From assembly GCF_000427965.1 (NCBI RefSeq), contig NZ_ATZA01000032.1, positions 1 to 64,000 on the forward strand: 64,000 bases of DNA. Reading direction: 5' to 3'. Below, piece after piece: positions 29,394 to 38,241 of this stretch. The position numbers and the translations under genes were made by a program. Below the pieces are notes generated by a model. The model worked only from the letters and a program-made list of their open reading frames with translations. It did not search any database and was not told the origin of the DNA. The DNA comes from Olivibacter sitiensis DSM 17696. GTDB taxonomy: Bacteria; Bacteroidota; Bacteroidia; Sphingobacteriales; Sphingobacteriaceae. The first letter of the stretch is position 1; each line of letters opens with the position of its first letter.

Positions 29394-30016
29394 TTAATAT
29401 TGCCATAGCTGACGACCATCCTATCGTACTGGATGGATTGAAGAATCTGTTGGATAAGCAGGAAGGGTTTTACGTACAGGACGTATTTTCGAATGGTGAA
29501 ACGCTGCTTGATAGCTTGAAGGGAAATCGTCCTGACGTCTTATTGCTGGACATCAATCTGCCAGACATGAGCGGTTTGGACCTAGCGCCTAAAATCAAGA
29601 CGCGGTATACGGATATGAAGGTTATCATCCTCAGCGTTCATAATGAATTTGCGGTTATAAACAGCATGCTCATCAAGGGGGCGGACGGCTACATTCAAAA
29701 AAATGTGGTTAGTACGGAGATTGTAGATGGCATTCGCACGGTGATGGCAGGCAAGAGGTTTTTGTGCTCGCAGACGAAGCAGATCGTAACAAAAAAAGAG
29801 AACGAAGGCTTGCAAGTGGTGCCCAAGATCACGCGTAGGGAGAGGGAGATATTGCAATGCGTAGCCGAAGGACTCACGACCGTTCAAATAGGAGATAAGC
29901 TTTTCATCAGCCCACATACCGTGGAGAGTCATAGAAAGAACCTCATGGAGAAATTCGATGTAAAGAACCTTTCATCGGTCATTAAGTTGGCTACCGAGTA
30001 TGGGCTGTTGCATTAG
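29390..30016 (+). CDS. NarL/FixJ-family response regulator
   Basis: A 208-residue regulator. The receiver domain (1-120) has the acidic pair at residues 8-9 (ADDH), phospho-acceptor Asp54 in LLLDINLPDMSG, the Ser/Thr switch in ILSVHNE, and Lys in GADGYIQKN. The LuxR-type DNA-binding domain (about 143-206) reads ITRREREILQCVAEGLTTVQIG then ISPHTVESHRKNLMEKF. It is translated in coupling with the kinase (4-nt overlap) and is the last gene of the cluster, followed by a 24-bp hairpin. Its targets are unknown, and the cluster itself is a reasonable guess. Confidence 0.94.
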   Translation: MINIAIADDHPIVLDGLKNLLDKQEGFYVQDVFSNGETLLDSLKGNRPDVLLLDINLPDMSGLDLAPKIKTRYTDMKVIILSVHNEFAVINSMLIKGADGYIQKNVVSTEIVDGIRTVMAGKRFLCSQTKQIVTKKENEGLQVVPKITRREREILQCVAEGLTTVQIGDKLFISPHTVESHRKNLMEKFDVKNLSSVIKLATEYGLLH

Positions 30017-30095
30017 AGTGAGATTATGCGCTTCTACTTGCGTAAGCGCACCTTGGCTGTTATGGCGTAGATATAAATTACTGCCAAAGGGGAGA

Positions 30096-30147
30096 ATTAA
30101 AGCCAAAAAGCCATTTCTAATGCTAGAAATGGCTTTTTGGCTTTAAT
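30096..30147. terminator. Bidirectional terminator with a perfect 24-bp stem
   Basis: Arms 30096-30119 and 30124-30147 are perfect reverse complements around a 4-nt loop (ATGC). Both sides carry A- or T-rich ends. It separates the regulator gene (end 30016) from the convergent ABC ATPase gene (end 30167). Confidence 0.85.
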
Positions 30148-30166
30148 GATTTGTGGCTTGGAGAAA

Positions 30167-30832
30167 CTACTTAACCACCTGTCCATCCAGAAGTTCAATA
30201 ATCCTAGAGCCATATTCGGCATTTTTTTCCGAGTGTGTTACCTGAATAATGGTGACGCCGTCTTCGTCGTTCAATTGCTTGAACAATTGCATAATCTCAT
30301 CCCCTTGCTTGGAGTTGAGGTTCCCCGTAGGCTCATCGGCCAAAAGCAACTTGGGTTTGGTAGCCAATGCCCTGGCAATACCTACGAGTTGCTGCTGTCC
30401 ACCGGAAAGCTGGGTAGGGAAAAGGTCTTTTTTGCCCACGATGCCAAACCTGTCCAGGAGATCGGCCACAATGGCTTTACGTTCGCTTCCTTTTAAGTTT
30501 TTGTAGATCAAGGGGGTTTCGATGTTTTCATAAACTGTCAGCTCGTCTATGAGGTGGTATGCTTGGAATACAAAACCTACATGTTCCTTATATATAGTTG
30601 ATCGTTGCTTTTCTTTCAGTCGCAGTACATCTTCTCCAAGGAAGTGGTAGCTGCCTTCATCCGGCTCGTCCAAGAGGCCCAAAATATGCAGAAGGGTAGA
30701 TTTGCCAGAGCCCGAAGGCCCCATGATGGAGACAAATTCACCTTCATTGATGGTGAGGTTAATGTCTTTCAATACAAAATTGCGAATGCCCCCCGTATTG
30801 TACCATTTAAAGATATGCTCTAGTTCTATCAT
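30167..30832 (-). CDS. ABC transporter ATP-binding protein (MacB/LolD type), orphan
   Basis: A 221-residue ATPase subunit. I use the ATG at 30832 (MIELEHIFKWYNTGG), since the frame further upstream has no family match. Walker A GPSGSGKST (38-46), Q-loop VFQAYHLIDELT, signature LSGGQ, Walker B LLLADEPTGNL and H-loop VTHSEKNAEYGSRII are all present. The residues after the signature read QQLVGIARAL, where the usual form is QQRVAIARAL. No permease gene is adjacent, so its partner must be elsewhere. The type moves lipoproteins, peptides or drugs by MacB/FtsX-like permeases. An inverted repeat at 30887-30909 could control it. Confidence 0.88.
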   Translation of the reverse strand: MIELEHIFKWYNTGGIRNFVLKDINLTINEGEFVSIMGPSGSGKSTLLHILGLLDEPDEGSYHFLGEDVLRLKEKQRSTIYKEHVGFVFQAYHLIDELTVYENIETPLIYKNLKGSERKAIVADLLDRFGIVGKKDLFPTQLSGGQQQLVGIARALATKPKLLLADEPTGNLNSKQGDEIMQLFKQLNDEDGVTIIQVTHSEKNAEYGSRIIELLDGQVVK

Positions 30833-30886
30833 TTTTATATTTGTATAATTGACGTTCTCTTTCCAAGACCACAAACCCGACCAAAA

Positions 30887-30909
30887 AAATAACTACTTGA
30901 TAGTTATTT
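30887..30909. promoter_or_regulatory. Inverted repeat upstream of the ABC ATPase gene
   Basis: Perfect 9-bp arms AAATAACTA and TAGTTATTT around a 5-nt centre, 55 nt before the ATPase ATG. It could be an operator. It could also be a weak terminator for anything read rightward, although no rightward gene precedes it. Confidence 0.4.
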
Positions 30910-30985
30910 GGTTAATGGGATATGTGTCATGATCCGTTGTTCGTTATCGGACACCTCTTGCCCATTTGCGTACAGTAGGTTCGAG

Positions 30986-32062
30986 CTAAGTGTCCAACAC
31001 TTCCAAGAGATGATCAAGATCATCTGCTGTATTATATATGTGAAAGGCTACCCGTATACCCTCTCCACGAGGTAGGCAGACTATTTTTGCCATTTGTAGC
31101 TGCTGGTACTTTTCCGTTGAAATATGTAAGCTAAATATATTGGAGTGTGCATATCTCCGTTGCGCTACCTTTTCGCTGAGAAGGCCTCGCTGGATAAAAC
31201 CCTCTTTGGCTTTCTCCGCCAACTGCTGCAATTGCTGGGTCAATAATGGGAAGTCAAATTGCTCGAAGAGCTGTAGGCTGTGCTGCAAAGTGCCATAGGA
31301 CAACGTATCCTGATGTCCTGGTTCGAAGAAGAAGGACAGATGGTCCTTGTCTTGCAAAAATGGTTCTTGAGGTTTTCTCATTTCTTTGGTAACGGCAAAT
31401 AGCTGCTCGGCAGCATCTTCCTTTAGGCAGACAAAGCCATTGCCATAGCCGGCCAATAGCCATTTGTAGCCACTGCAGATAAGTATATCTATTGCCGATT
31501 TTTCGAAATCAAATGGCCTCGCGCCACAATATTGGGTAGCGTCGGCAACTAGCAGCAAGTGTGAATAGCGTTGCTTTAGGTCTTTCAGAAAATCAAGGTC
31601 TATTTGTAGGCCATCCAAATATTGCGTCATGCTAAAGGCAAAAACCGTTGGCCCATGCTCTTGTACGGCCTGCAGGATATCCTCTTCCATGTTTTTCCCC
31701 AAGGGAATACTTATGGACTCTATGGCATGTTTTTGGACGGCGTAATTGATGGAAGGGTAGTCGTTCTCCAGTAGCAAGATACGCTGTTTGGGTGCCAAGC
31801 CGTTGAGTACGGTATTGAAACCGAAGGAAAAATTGGGTATTAGGTAAGTTCGGCTCGGATTTGCGTGGATAAAGCGAGCTATACTTGCCTTTACCTCGCA
31901 CAAAAAATCAGCCTGATGGATGCGGAAATAACTTCCCTGTTCTAGATAGGCAGTGTCGTGCTGGCGACGCCACTGGTAGTGAGAAGAAGACAGCAATCCC
32001 GTACTTGCCGTATTGAGATAGGTACAGGAAGAAAGTATAGGGAAAAGCTCTCTGATATACAT
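30986..32062 (-). CDS. Class V aminotransferase-like PLP enzyme
   Basis: A 358-residue fold-type I PLP protein. The start is the ATG at 32062 ([20 protein letters not shown]); codons upstream to 32272 overlap the divergent VF530 gene and are not family-like. Core blocks: [51 protein letters not shown] with the PLP-ring Asp, and the Schiff-base lysine in [16 protein letters not shown]. Class V includes cysteine desulfurases, kynureninase-like and isopenicillin-epimerase-like proteins. No cysteine-desulfurase loop Cys is evident, so I do not assign a reaction. A TATATTCG box sits 5 nt before the ATG. Confidence 0.82.
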   Translation of the reverse strand: MYIRELFPILSSCTYLNTASTGLLSSSHYQWRRQHDTAYLEQGSYFRIHQADFLCEVKASIARFIHANPSRTYLIPNFSFGFNTVLNGLAPKQRILLLENDYPSINYAVQKHAIESISIPLGKNMEEDILQAVQEHGPTVFAFSMTQYLDGLQIDLDFLKDLKQRYSHLLLVADATQYCGARPFDFEKSAIDILICSGYKWLLAGYGNGFVCLKEDAAEQLFAVTKEMRKPQEPFLQDKDHLSFFFEPGHQDTLSYGTLQHSLQLFEQFDFPLLTQQLQQLAEKAKEGFIQRGLLSEKVAQRRYAHSNIFSLHISTEKYQQLQMAKIVCLPRGEGIRVAFHIYNTADDLDHLLEVLDT

Positions 32063-32116
32063 GGCAACGAATATAATGATATTTTTTATCTTCGTTGCGT
32101 TAGAAAAAACTGGAAT

Positions 32117-32338
32117 ATGGAAAACAATACACAGCCCAATAATCCTTTGCACGGGGTGAAGCTGGAAACGATAGTGACGAAATTGCAGGAGCATTACGGA
32201 TGGGATGAGCTGGCCCGATTGGTGCGTATCAACTGTTTTGCGAATAATCCGACTGTTAAGTCCAGCCTTCATTTTCTAAGAAGAACGCCTTGGGCAAGGA
32301 AGAAAGTGGAAGATCTTTATTTAGATACCTTTCATTAG
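32117..32338 (+). CDS. VF530 family (DUF2132) DNA-binding-like protein
   Basis: A 73-residue helical protein. The start [23 protein letters not shown] at 32117 fits the family; the open frame from 31958 is only an extension. Blocks [23 protein letters not shown]-like (here [19 protein letters not shown]), [25 protein letters not shown] match VF530 proteins. The VF530 structure suggested a nucleic-acid-binding fold, but no role is established. It diverges from the PLP enzyme gene with 54 nt between, where TATCTTCG-like promoter boxes occur. Confidence in the family is high, in the function low. Confidence 0.88.
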   Translation: MENNTQPNNPLHGVKLETIVTKLQEHYGWDELARLVRINCFANNPTVKSSLHFLRRTPWARKKVEDLYLDTFH

Positions 32339-32342
32339 TGTT

Positions 32343-32376
32343 AAGTAAAAACTAAAAAGGCAAAAGTAAAAAAGGC
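32343..32376. repeat. Slipped short-phrase repeat patch
   Basis: Imperfect iterations of AAGTAAAAA, CTAAAAAGGC, AAAAGTAAAAAAGGC fill the 41-nt gap between two convergent genes. It belongs to the same class of patches as 14078-14142 and 21513-21612. Confidence 0.45.
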
Positions 32377-32379
32377 AAT

Positions 32380-33660
32380 TCAAAATACTTCATCCAGACC
32401 GATCTGAAATCCGCTGAAGTCTTTGCTTTTCCCAAAATCTATGGCGATGTTGGTTCCGGCTCCTTTGTTGAATTTTATTCTTAGGCCCGTGCCTATAGCC
32501 GCGTGCCAGTCTCGCATCAATCTACTTTTTGGTCCACTTACGGTATTGGTGTTGGCAAAAACTACAAAGCCCAACAATCCGTTTGCCGTGATATCCTTTC
32601 TGTATTCGGATTCGAAGTATAGGAGATGGCGCCCGCGATGCCGGTTTTGGTCAAAGCCCCTCCCTGAGCGGTTATATACGTCCCAGCCAATGCTGGGAAG
32701 ATCCAGATAGGGTACGGCAGTATCCAATACCCCCCAATAGTACATCCATAAACCCAGCATATTTTGCTTGTTGACGTCTTGGGTGAACCGAAAGTACTTC
32801 CTTAGGTCCAAATAAGTAGAGCGCCACAAGTGATCGCTCCCCAATAATGTTGGATTGACCCGATATTGAAAATAGGCATAACAGCCATCCAAAGGGTTAA
32901 TGGAGTTGGTTCGCGTATCATACAACAGATTGAGGCTTACTCCCGATGACAGGCTATTAGAGCCATCTCCCGTGCCATAGTCATAGTTTACGTATTCGGC
33001 AAAATTGCCGTTTTCGGCATCGGCCCTGATATTCATTCGGCTGTCCATGTTATAGCCTAGCCCGACATAGAAATGGTTGCTGAGCCGCCGCAGGGCATGT
33101 TGGTAAAATCTAATATAGGTGTAGTTGATCAAAAATTTGTCTTCTTCGCCATATTGATTGCCCAGGCCCCATGTGTATTGCGGATAACGCAAGAAACGTG
33201 TGTCGCCCATGATCACCCATTCGTTGTTTTTGAACCATACATAAGATCGAATGGGCAAACCGAAGCGTTTACCGAAATTCCAGTAAGGCGTGAACGTAAT
33301 CCTGGACATGTTGGTGGTATTTCTGTCACCTTTATAAAAACCGGCAGTGGTACTGGTAATCAAGGCTGTTCCACCACCTGGCACCTCGGAAGAGAATGGA
33401 AGAAAGGAAAAATAAAATTGCTTGCCTTCTGTGCTGTCTGGGCCTTTAGGCGGTGAGATTTTCAATAGATTTTTAGCGATGTCGATAAGGTCCACTTGGC
33501 GTGTCGTATCGGCATGTGAGCGTGAGGGCTCCAGTTCGTTTCCTGGTCTTTGTGCGTAGGCTGTCGAAACCAAGGTCAACAATAAACCGATACATCGAGC
33601 GGCCGCTTTGAGATAAAAATGTTGAGCGTATTTTTTTAATAGCTTCGGCATATGTTCCAT
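32380..33660 (-). CDS. Outer-membrane barrel protein (BamA/Omp85 surface-antigen-like)
   Basis: A 426-residue protein with a long signal region (KAAARCIGLLLTLVSTAYAQ), then a 16-strand-like pattern of alternating aromatic strands ending in a C-terminal Phe (QIGLDEVF), typical of outer-membrane barrels. It resembles the bacterial surface antigen half of Omp85 proteins without POTRA domains. Motifs include LLYDTRTNSINPLDGCYAYFQYRVNP and GTNIAIDFGKSKD. The frame runs back to 33915 into prfC, but a full promoter at 33690-33721 sets the start downstream, at 33660 (MEHMPKLL) or 33651. The substrate or partner is unknown. Confidence 0.85.
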   Translation of the reverse strand: MEHMPKLLKKYAQHFYLKAAARCIGLLLTLVSTAYAQRPGNELEPSRSHADTTRQVDLIDIAKNLLKISPPKGPDSTEGKQFYFSFLPFSSEVPGGGTALITSTTAGFYKGDRNTTNMSRITFTPYWNFGKRFGLPIRSYVWFKNNEWVIMGDTRFLRYPQYTWGLGNQYGEEDKFLINYTYIRFYQHALRRLSNHFYVGLGYNMDSRMNIRADAENGNFAEYVNYDYGTGDGSNSLSSGVSLNLLYDTRTNSINPLDGCYAYFQYRVNPTLLGSDHLWRSTYLDLRKYFRFTQDVNKQNMLGLWMYYWGVLDTAVPYLDLPSIGWDVYNRSGRGFDQNRHRGRHLLYFESEYRKDITANGLLGFVVFANTNTVSGPKSRLMRDWHAAIGTGLRIKFNKGAGTNIAIDFGKSKDFSGFQIGLDEVF

Positions 33661-33689
33661 TCGTCCAAACATCAAACTCAACTTCATGT

Positions 33690-33721
33690 CAAATTTAGTT
33701 CTTTTCCTTTGTGAGGACAAA
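33690..33721 (-). promoter_or_regulatory. Promoter of the outer-membrane barrel gene
   Basis: On the minus strand TTTG (33721-33718), exactly 20 nt, then TAAATTTG (33697-33690): a perfect match to the Bacteroidota consensus. The in-frame ATG at 33687 lies only 2 nt beyond the box and would be at or before the transcription start, so the start codon is 33660 or 33651. Confidence 0.7.
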
Positions 33722-33790
33722 TAATTTGAGCGGTAATTATTTAAAAAGGTCAAGCTGTTGTGGTATAGATCATTCCACGCTAGCTTTCTG

Positions 33791-35371
33791 CTACCACTCG
33801 GAGGTTTCATGGAAAACCACATCGGGAAAATTGCGCTTCTCCGTGTCGATATCCCATTGCGAATGCGAGAAATAGACAGGCTTCCCTTCCTTATCGGCGC
33901 CAACACGGCTGGCATTTGAACGCAAGAACTGCTGTAAACTCTGATCGTTATCGCTGCTTACCCAACTGGCTTTTTGGAAACCGATGGAACGGAAGTTACA
34001 GGAAGCACCGTATTCGTGCAGCATCCTGAATTTGATGACCTCAAATTGCAGTTCACCCACAGTGCCTACAAATTTTCGGCTTTTTTGGTTTTGATAGAAA
34101 AGCTGTGCCACTCCTTCATCGACCAGCTGGCTGATGCCTTTTTCAAATTGCTTGCTTTTCATTGGATCGGCATTCTCCACTTCCCGGAATATTTCGGGGG
34201 AGAAGCTGGGTATACCCATGAATTTCAGATCCTCGCCTTCCGTCAGGGTGTCGCCAATCTTGAAATTACCGGCATCATAAAGGCCCACTACGTCGCCCGG
34301 CCAGGCCTCTTCCACCAAGCTCTTGGCATCGGCCATGAAACTGGTGGGGGAGGCAAATTTCAGTTTTTTGCCCAGTCGCGTATGCGTATAGAACTTATTG
34401 CGTTCGAACTTGCCGGAGCATATGCGGCAGAATGCGATTCGGTCGCGGTGATTGGGGTCTAGATTGGCATGTATCTTAAAGATAAATCCCGTGAACTTGT
34501 TTTCGTTGGGACTTATAGTCCGCACATTGGTTTCCCTCGCTTGTGGCGGCGGGGCTATTTCAATGAACGTATCGAGCAATTCCTCCACGCCAAAGTTATT
34601 AATGGCACTCCCGAAAAATACCGGTGCCAAGTATCCAGCGCGATAGAGCGATAGGTCGAAAGGTTCGTAGACGCCCTCTACCAGCTCCACTTCCTCGCGC
34701 AGGGTTTGTGCAGGCTTTTCGCCTATCTGTTTGTCCAGCTCGGGGTCCTCCAGGTTGTCGAGCTGCACCACGTCTTCGGCTCTTTGTTTTTTGATAAGGC
34801 CACTAAAAAGTTTCAGCTTCTTTTGGTAAAGCTGATATACACCCTTGAAGGTGCTTCCTATACCTATGGGCCAGCTGAGGGGCCGAGTGGAAATATTGAG
34901 TTCCTTTTCCAGTTCTTCCAATAGGTCAAAAGGAACCTTTCCCTCGCGGTCCATCTTGTTGATGAAGATGATAACGGGAATGTGGCGCATACGGCATACC
35001 TTCATCAGCTTGCGAGTCTGCTCTTCCACGCCTTTCACGCAGTCTACGACGAGAATGACCGAATCCACCGCGGTTAAGGTTCTGTATGTGTCCTCTGCAA
35101 AATCCTTGTGCCCGGGGGTATCCAAGATATTGATCTTGCAGCCTTTGTATTCAAAGCCCATCACGGAGGTGGCTACCGAGATGCCCCGTTGCTTTTCTAT
35201 CTCCATGAAATCGGAAGTGGCTGCACGGTCGGCCTTATTGCTCTTGACAGCTCCAGCCTTTTGTATAGCACCGCCAAATAAAAGTAACTTTTCCGTCAAG
35301 GTAGTTTTTCCGGCATCGGGGTGACTGATGATACCGAAGATTCTCCTTTTGGCAATTTCTTTCTCTAGCAT
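33791..35371 (-). CDS. prfC: Peptide chain release factor 3
   Basis: A 526-residue translational GTPase that recycles RF1/RF2 after termination. G1 is SHPDAGKTT (17-25), G2 [13 protein letters not shown]3 [16 protein letters not shown]4 NKMDRE. The RF3-specific segments [38 protein letters not shown] and [22 protein letters not shown] are present. Length is standard. The 34-bp promoter module 29-63 nt upstream is shared with the next gene upstream (SLC13). Downstream, 130 nt separate it from the barrel gene start. Confidence 0.97.
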   Translation of the reverse strand: MLEKEIAKRRIFGIISHPDAGKTTLTEKLLLFGGAIQKAGAVKSNKADRAATSDFMEIEKQRGISVATSVMGFEYKGCKINILDTPGHKDFAEDTYRTLTAVDSVILVVDCVKGVEEQTRKLMKVCRMRHIPVIIFINKMDREGKVPFDLLEELEKELNISTRPLSWPIGIGSTFKGVYQLYQKKLKLFSGLIKKQRAEDVVQLDNLEDPELDKQIGEKPAQTLREEVELVEGVYEPFDLSLYRAGYLAPVFFGSAINNFGVEELLDTFIEIAPPPQARETNVRTISPNENKFTGFIFKIHANLDPNHRDRIAFCRICSGKFERNKFYTHTRLGKKLKFASPTSFMADAKSLVEEAWPGDVVGLYDAGNFKIGDTLTEGEDLKFMGIPSFSPEIFREVENADPMKSKQFEKGISQLVDEGVAQLFYQNQKSRKFVGTVGELQFEVIKFRMLHEYGASCNFRSIGFQKASWVSSDNDQSLQQFLRSNASRVGADKEGKPVYFSHSQWDIDTEKRNFPDVVFHETSEW

Positions 35372-35399
35372 GATGAAAATGGCTTTGAATATAAGTGCG

Positions 35400-35434
35400 C
35401 AAACTTAGCCAAAATGCTTTGATATGCCAAGTTT
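35400..35434 (-). promoter_or_regulatory. prfC promoter module (copy A of a 34-bp repeat)
   Basis: On the minus strand CTTG (35431-35428), 20 nt, then TAAGTTTG (35407-35400), a perfect -7 box 28 nt before the prfC ATG. The block 35401-35434 recurs with 32 of 34 bases identical, in the same orientation, at 37488-37521. Confidence 0.7.
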
Positions 35435-35553
35435 GGGCCGTTGAATTTATATGGCTCACACAAACTTACCCGCCCAAAGCTAAGAACGTAAGGACGCAAA
35501 GAAAAGTTAGCGTCTTTGAGAGTGCGATTTGGACAACAAAAAGCCATCGTGCT

Positions 35554-37410
35554 TCAAAATGGAAAGAGCAATGGCAGTACAAAAGCCATCACGATAGCAA
35601 AAAGAAGCTGTAATGGTAGCCCTACCTTCACGTAGTCCATGAAGGTGTATCGCCCGGCAGACATGACCAAGGCATTTGGGGGAGTGGAAAAAGGACTGGC
35701 AAAGCACATGCTTGCTGCTACCGCCACGGCAAATAGGAAGGGCAGGGGATGAACTCCCAATTCAGTGGCCGACTGTATGGCGATGGGAGCGAATAACACC
35801 GCGGAAGCCGTATTGTTGATAAATAGGGTCAGAAACGAGGTAGCTAGGTAAATGCCCACAAGCATAAATAGGGGGCCGATATTACCTAAGCTATTTACCA
35901 AAAAATTGGATATAGCGGCAGAAGCACCTGTTTTTTCCAATGCTAGAGACATCGGCAACATAGCACCGATGAGCAATATGCTTTCCCAGTTGATGGTCTG
36001 ATAGGCAGCTTCTATATTGCGCAGGCAACCGGTAAATATCATGGCCACGGCAGCCAACATTACCGCCGTTACGGCAGGTAAGAGGTCAAAAGCCAAAACC
36101 AGTACCATGGATAGCATGATCAGTGCTGCCAATGGTGCCTTATAATCGAGCGTTATCTTGGAAGCTTCAGACATGGGCTGGCCTACCACCACCCATTCAG
36201 TCGTGTCCTCCTCAAGTCGGGAGATATCCTTCCATTCACCTTGTACCAAGAGTGCATCACCTGCCAATATCTTTTCATTTTTCAGGTCTTGCAGTATATA
36301 ACGGCTATTTCTATGGATACCCAATATGTTGATGTTGTATTTTTCCCGGAACCCTGAGTTCCGTACTTGCTGATTGACCAGGCGCGAGTTGGAAAGGATT
36401 ACGACTTCTGCCAGACCTATGTCGTCAAAGGCAATGTTTCCCGGAAAAGTCCTAGGCTTAGTATCGTCGGCGTTATTGTCTGCCCATGCCAAATGGTTTT
36501 TTTCCACAAAAGCCTTTACGTCCTCGAATTGGCCTGCAACGTACAATTTGTCTTTAGGGGCGATGACGGTTGACCGAGTAGGGAACTTGCGATTGAAAGC
36601 TTTTGTAAATGGCTTTGCTTTCTCGATCTTTTTTGAGATGCCCAAGATGGTGATATTGTACTGCTCGGCAATGTTCATCTCGTGTACTTTCTTGTTGCAG
36701 AGCGGCGAAATGGGCCTCACATGTAGGCGGTAGAGATTGTTGGAAAGTTGATATTCTTGGGCCAAGTTCTCGAGGGATTTGCCCCTCGCTTGTTTTCTTT
36801 CCGGACTTCCTTTTTCCGAAAGGAACTTACGGCTCAAAGGCCAAAGTGCGGCAATGCCTACCGCCACAACAACAAGCCCAATGGGGCTAAAGGAAAAAAA
36901 TGCCAGGGCAGGGTAACCTGCCTTTACCAGTTCGTTGCTGATGACCAGGTTGGGCGGGGTACCGATAAGTGTCAACATGCCTCCCATGCTGCTGGCAAAG
37001 GCCATGGGCATCAGCAAGCGGCTGGAACTGATGTTGGTAGAAGCGGCTAGGCTCACTACGATGGGCAGCATCAAGGCAACTGTTCCGGTATTGCTCACGA
37101 AGGCACCAATGGCGGAAGTGGTCAACATGACTAATAGGTAAACGAGAAAAGGCCTGGAACCAGCCAAAAGCATGATGCGATTACTGATTTTCTTGGCCAA
37201 TCCCGTTTGTATGACCGCACCCCCCACCACGAAGAGGCCGACCATCATCACAACGATGGGATGCGAAAAGCCAGACAAGGCCTCTTCAGGGCTAAGGATA
37301 TTGAACAACATGAGGGATACCAGCGCACAGACGGCTACCATGTCTGACCGTACTTTCCCGATGGCGAAAAACACAACGGATACCCCAAGCACTATCAATG
37401 TGATTAACAT
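35554..37410 (-). CDS. SLC13/DASS-type permease with two TrkA-C domains
   Basis: A 618-residue inner-membrane transporter. N-terminal helices (about 1-180) include GVSVVFFAIGKVRSDMVAVCALVSLM and the hairpin region SNTGTVALMLPIVVSLA. A central cytoplasmic part (about 205-385) carries two RCK_C/TrkA-C modules (KKVHEMNIAEQYNITILGI and NQQVRNSGFREKYNINILGI). The C-terminal helices carry the second INNTASAVLFAPIAIQSA motif and end with SAGRYTFMDYVKVGLPL. Family members carry sodium with sulfate, dicarboxylates or other anions. The substrate is not deducible. It has its own copy of the promoter module used by prfC. Confidence 0.9.
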   Translation of the reverse strand: MLITLIVLGVSVVFFAIGKVRSDMVAVCALVSLMLFNILSPEEALSGFSHPIVVMMVGLFVVGGAVIQTGLAKKISNRIMLLAGSRPFLVYLLVMLTTSAIGAFVSNTGTVALMLPIVVSLAASTNISSSRLLMPMAFASSMGGMLTLIGTPPNLVISNELVKAGYPALAFFSFSPIGLVVVAVGIAALWPLSRKFLSEKGSPERKQARGKSLENLAQEYQLSNNLYRLHVRPISPLCNKKVHEMNIAEQYNITILGISKKIEKAKPFTKAFNRKFPTRSTVIAPKDKLYVAGQFEDVKAFVEKNHLAWADNNADDTKPRTFPGNIAFDDIGLAEVVILSNSRLVNQQVRNSGFREKYNINILGIHRNSRYILQDLKNEKILAGDALLVQGEWKDISRLEEDTTEWVVVGQPMSEASKITLDYKAPLAALIMLSMVLVLAFDLLPAVTAVMLAAVAMIFTGCLRNIEAAYQTINWESILLIGAMLPMSLALEKTGASAAISNFLVNSLGNIGPLFMLVGIYLATSFLTLFINNTASAVLFAPIAIQSATELGVHPLPFLFAVAVAASMCFASPFSTPPNALVMSAGRYTFMDYVKVGLPLQLLFAIVMAFVLPLLFPF

Positions 37411-37486
37411 GAATGGTTTTTCTGATTTATCTTCTCTATGCGCTTATGCCTTAGTGCCATTTTCGCGGTTTATAAAAAAGAATGGG

Positions 37487-37521
37487 TAAACTTAGCCAAA
37501 ATGCCTCGATATGCCAAGTTT
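37487..37521 (-). promoter_or_regulatory. SLC13 gene promoter module (copy B of the 34-bp repeat)
   Basis: On the minus strand CTTG (37518-37515), 20 nt, then TAAGTTTA (37494-37487, one mismatch), 76 nt before the ATG at 37410. It differs from copy A at two spacer positions within the shared 34 bp. Confidence 0.6.
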
Positions 37522-37655
37522 TTTGGTGTTTTTGAGTTCAGACTTATGTAGGCGCTTCGTCAATAATATAATTTCTGGCCTATATCCATCTTGGTATAAT
37601 AACCACCGTCATTTTTAATCATAGCCGGCGGCAGTTTTCACAGAGAGTTATTTGT

Positions 37656-37663
37656 TATCTTTG
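37656..37663 (+). promoter_or_regulatory. -7 box of the TerB-like gene
   Basis: TATCTTTG fits TAnnTTTG exactly, 28 nt before the ATG at 37692. The -33 region (GTTTTC near 37634) is weak. Confidence 0.45.
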
Positions 37664-37691
37664 ACCATATAAACCATTAAACTTGACTGCT

Positions 37692-38096
37692 ATGGAACGA
37701 CCTCATTCACTGTGGGTGAAATTTTATGAAAACCTGGCCCATCTATTTTATAGCATAGCCTCGTGCGACGACCGTATCGACGACAAAGAAGTGGCTTCTG
37801 TGAAGTACTTATTAAACAATGTATGGCTCGACTTAGAACCCTCTTTCGATGAATATGGGTACGATGCTGCTTATCAGATAGAAGCGGTATTCGATTGGCT
37901 TGTGGATACAAAGCCCAGCTCGGAAAAGGCATTTCAACGGTTTTGCAAATTTGTGCAGGAGCATCCAGGCTTTGTGGACAAGAAGCTCACAACGTTAATT
38001 ATCGATTCTGCTAACAAGATTGCCTATGCTTTTCGAGGTAGGAATAAATCTGAACTGGGACTGATCTTCCGTTTGGAGCAAGAACTGACCAAATAG
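37692..38096 (+). CDS. TerB-like helical protein, function unknown
   Basis: A 134-residue all-helical acidic protein. The N-terminal helix and loop FYENLAHLFYSIASCDDRIDDKEVASVKYLL have the form of TerB/DjlA tellurite-resistance-like domains, where the loop between helices carries acidic metal-binding residues (here DDRIDDKE). The rest is less similar. I take the ATG at 37692 (MERPHSLW), three codons inside the TTG-opened frame. It stands alone, with its own promoter, between the SLC13 and CBM9-like genes. Family assignment is moderate, role unknown. Confidence 0.7.
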   Translation: MERPHSLWVKFYENLAHLFYSIASCDDRIDDKEVASVKYLLNNVWLDLEPSFDEYGYDAAYQIEAVFDWLVDTKPSSEKAFQRFCKFVQEHPGFVDKKLTTLIIDSANKIAYAFRGRNKSELGLIFRLEQELTK

Positions 38097-38241
38097 TATA
38101 TTGGATACTTATCCTTATAGATAAGCACTTGTAAATATCGGTTCCGCTTTCGCGTTGCGTGACTTTGGGAATGGCTAATGTCTGAAAATTTTGTATTAGA
38201 GTCTTTATTGCTGTTGTTTTTTTGAATATCTTCGCAATCAA

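Noticed and set aside
31958-32116. N-terminal extension of the VF530 gene.
   Set aside because: It is antisense to the PLP enzyme start and absent from the family, which begins at the ATG at 32117.
35400-37521. The 34-bp direct repeats as flanks of a transposed SLC13 gene.
   Set aside because: Each copy coincides with a promoter for the gene immediately downstream, which explains the location better; no transposase or further flanking similarity is seen.
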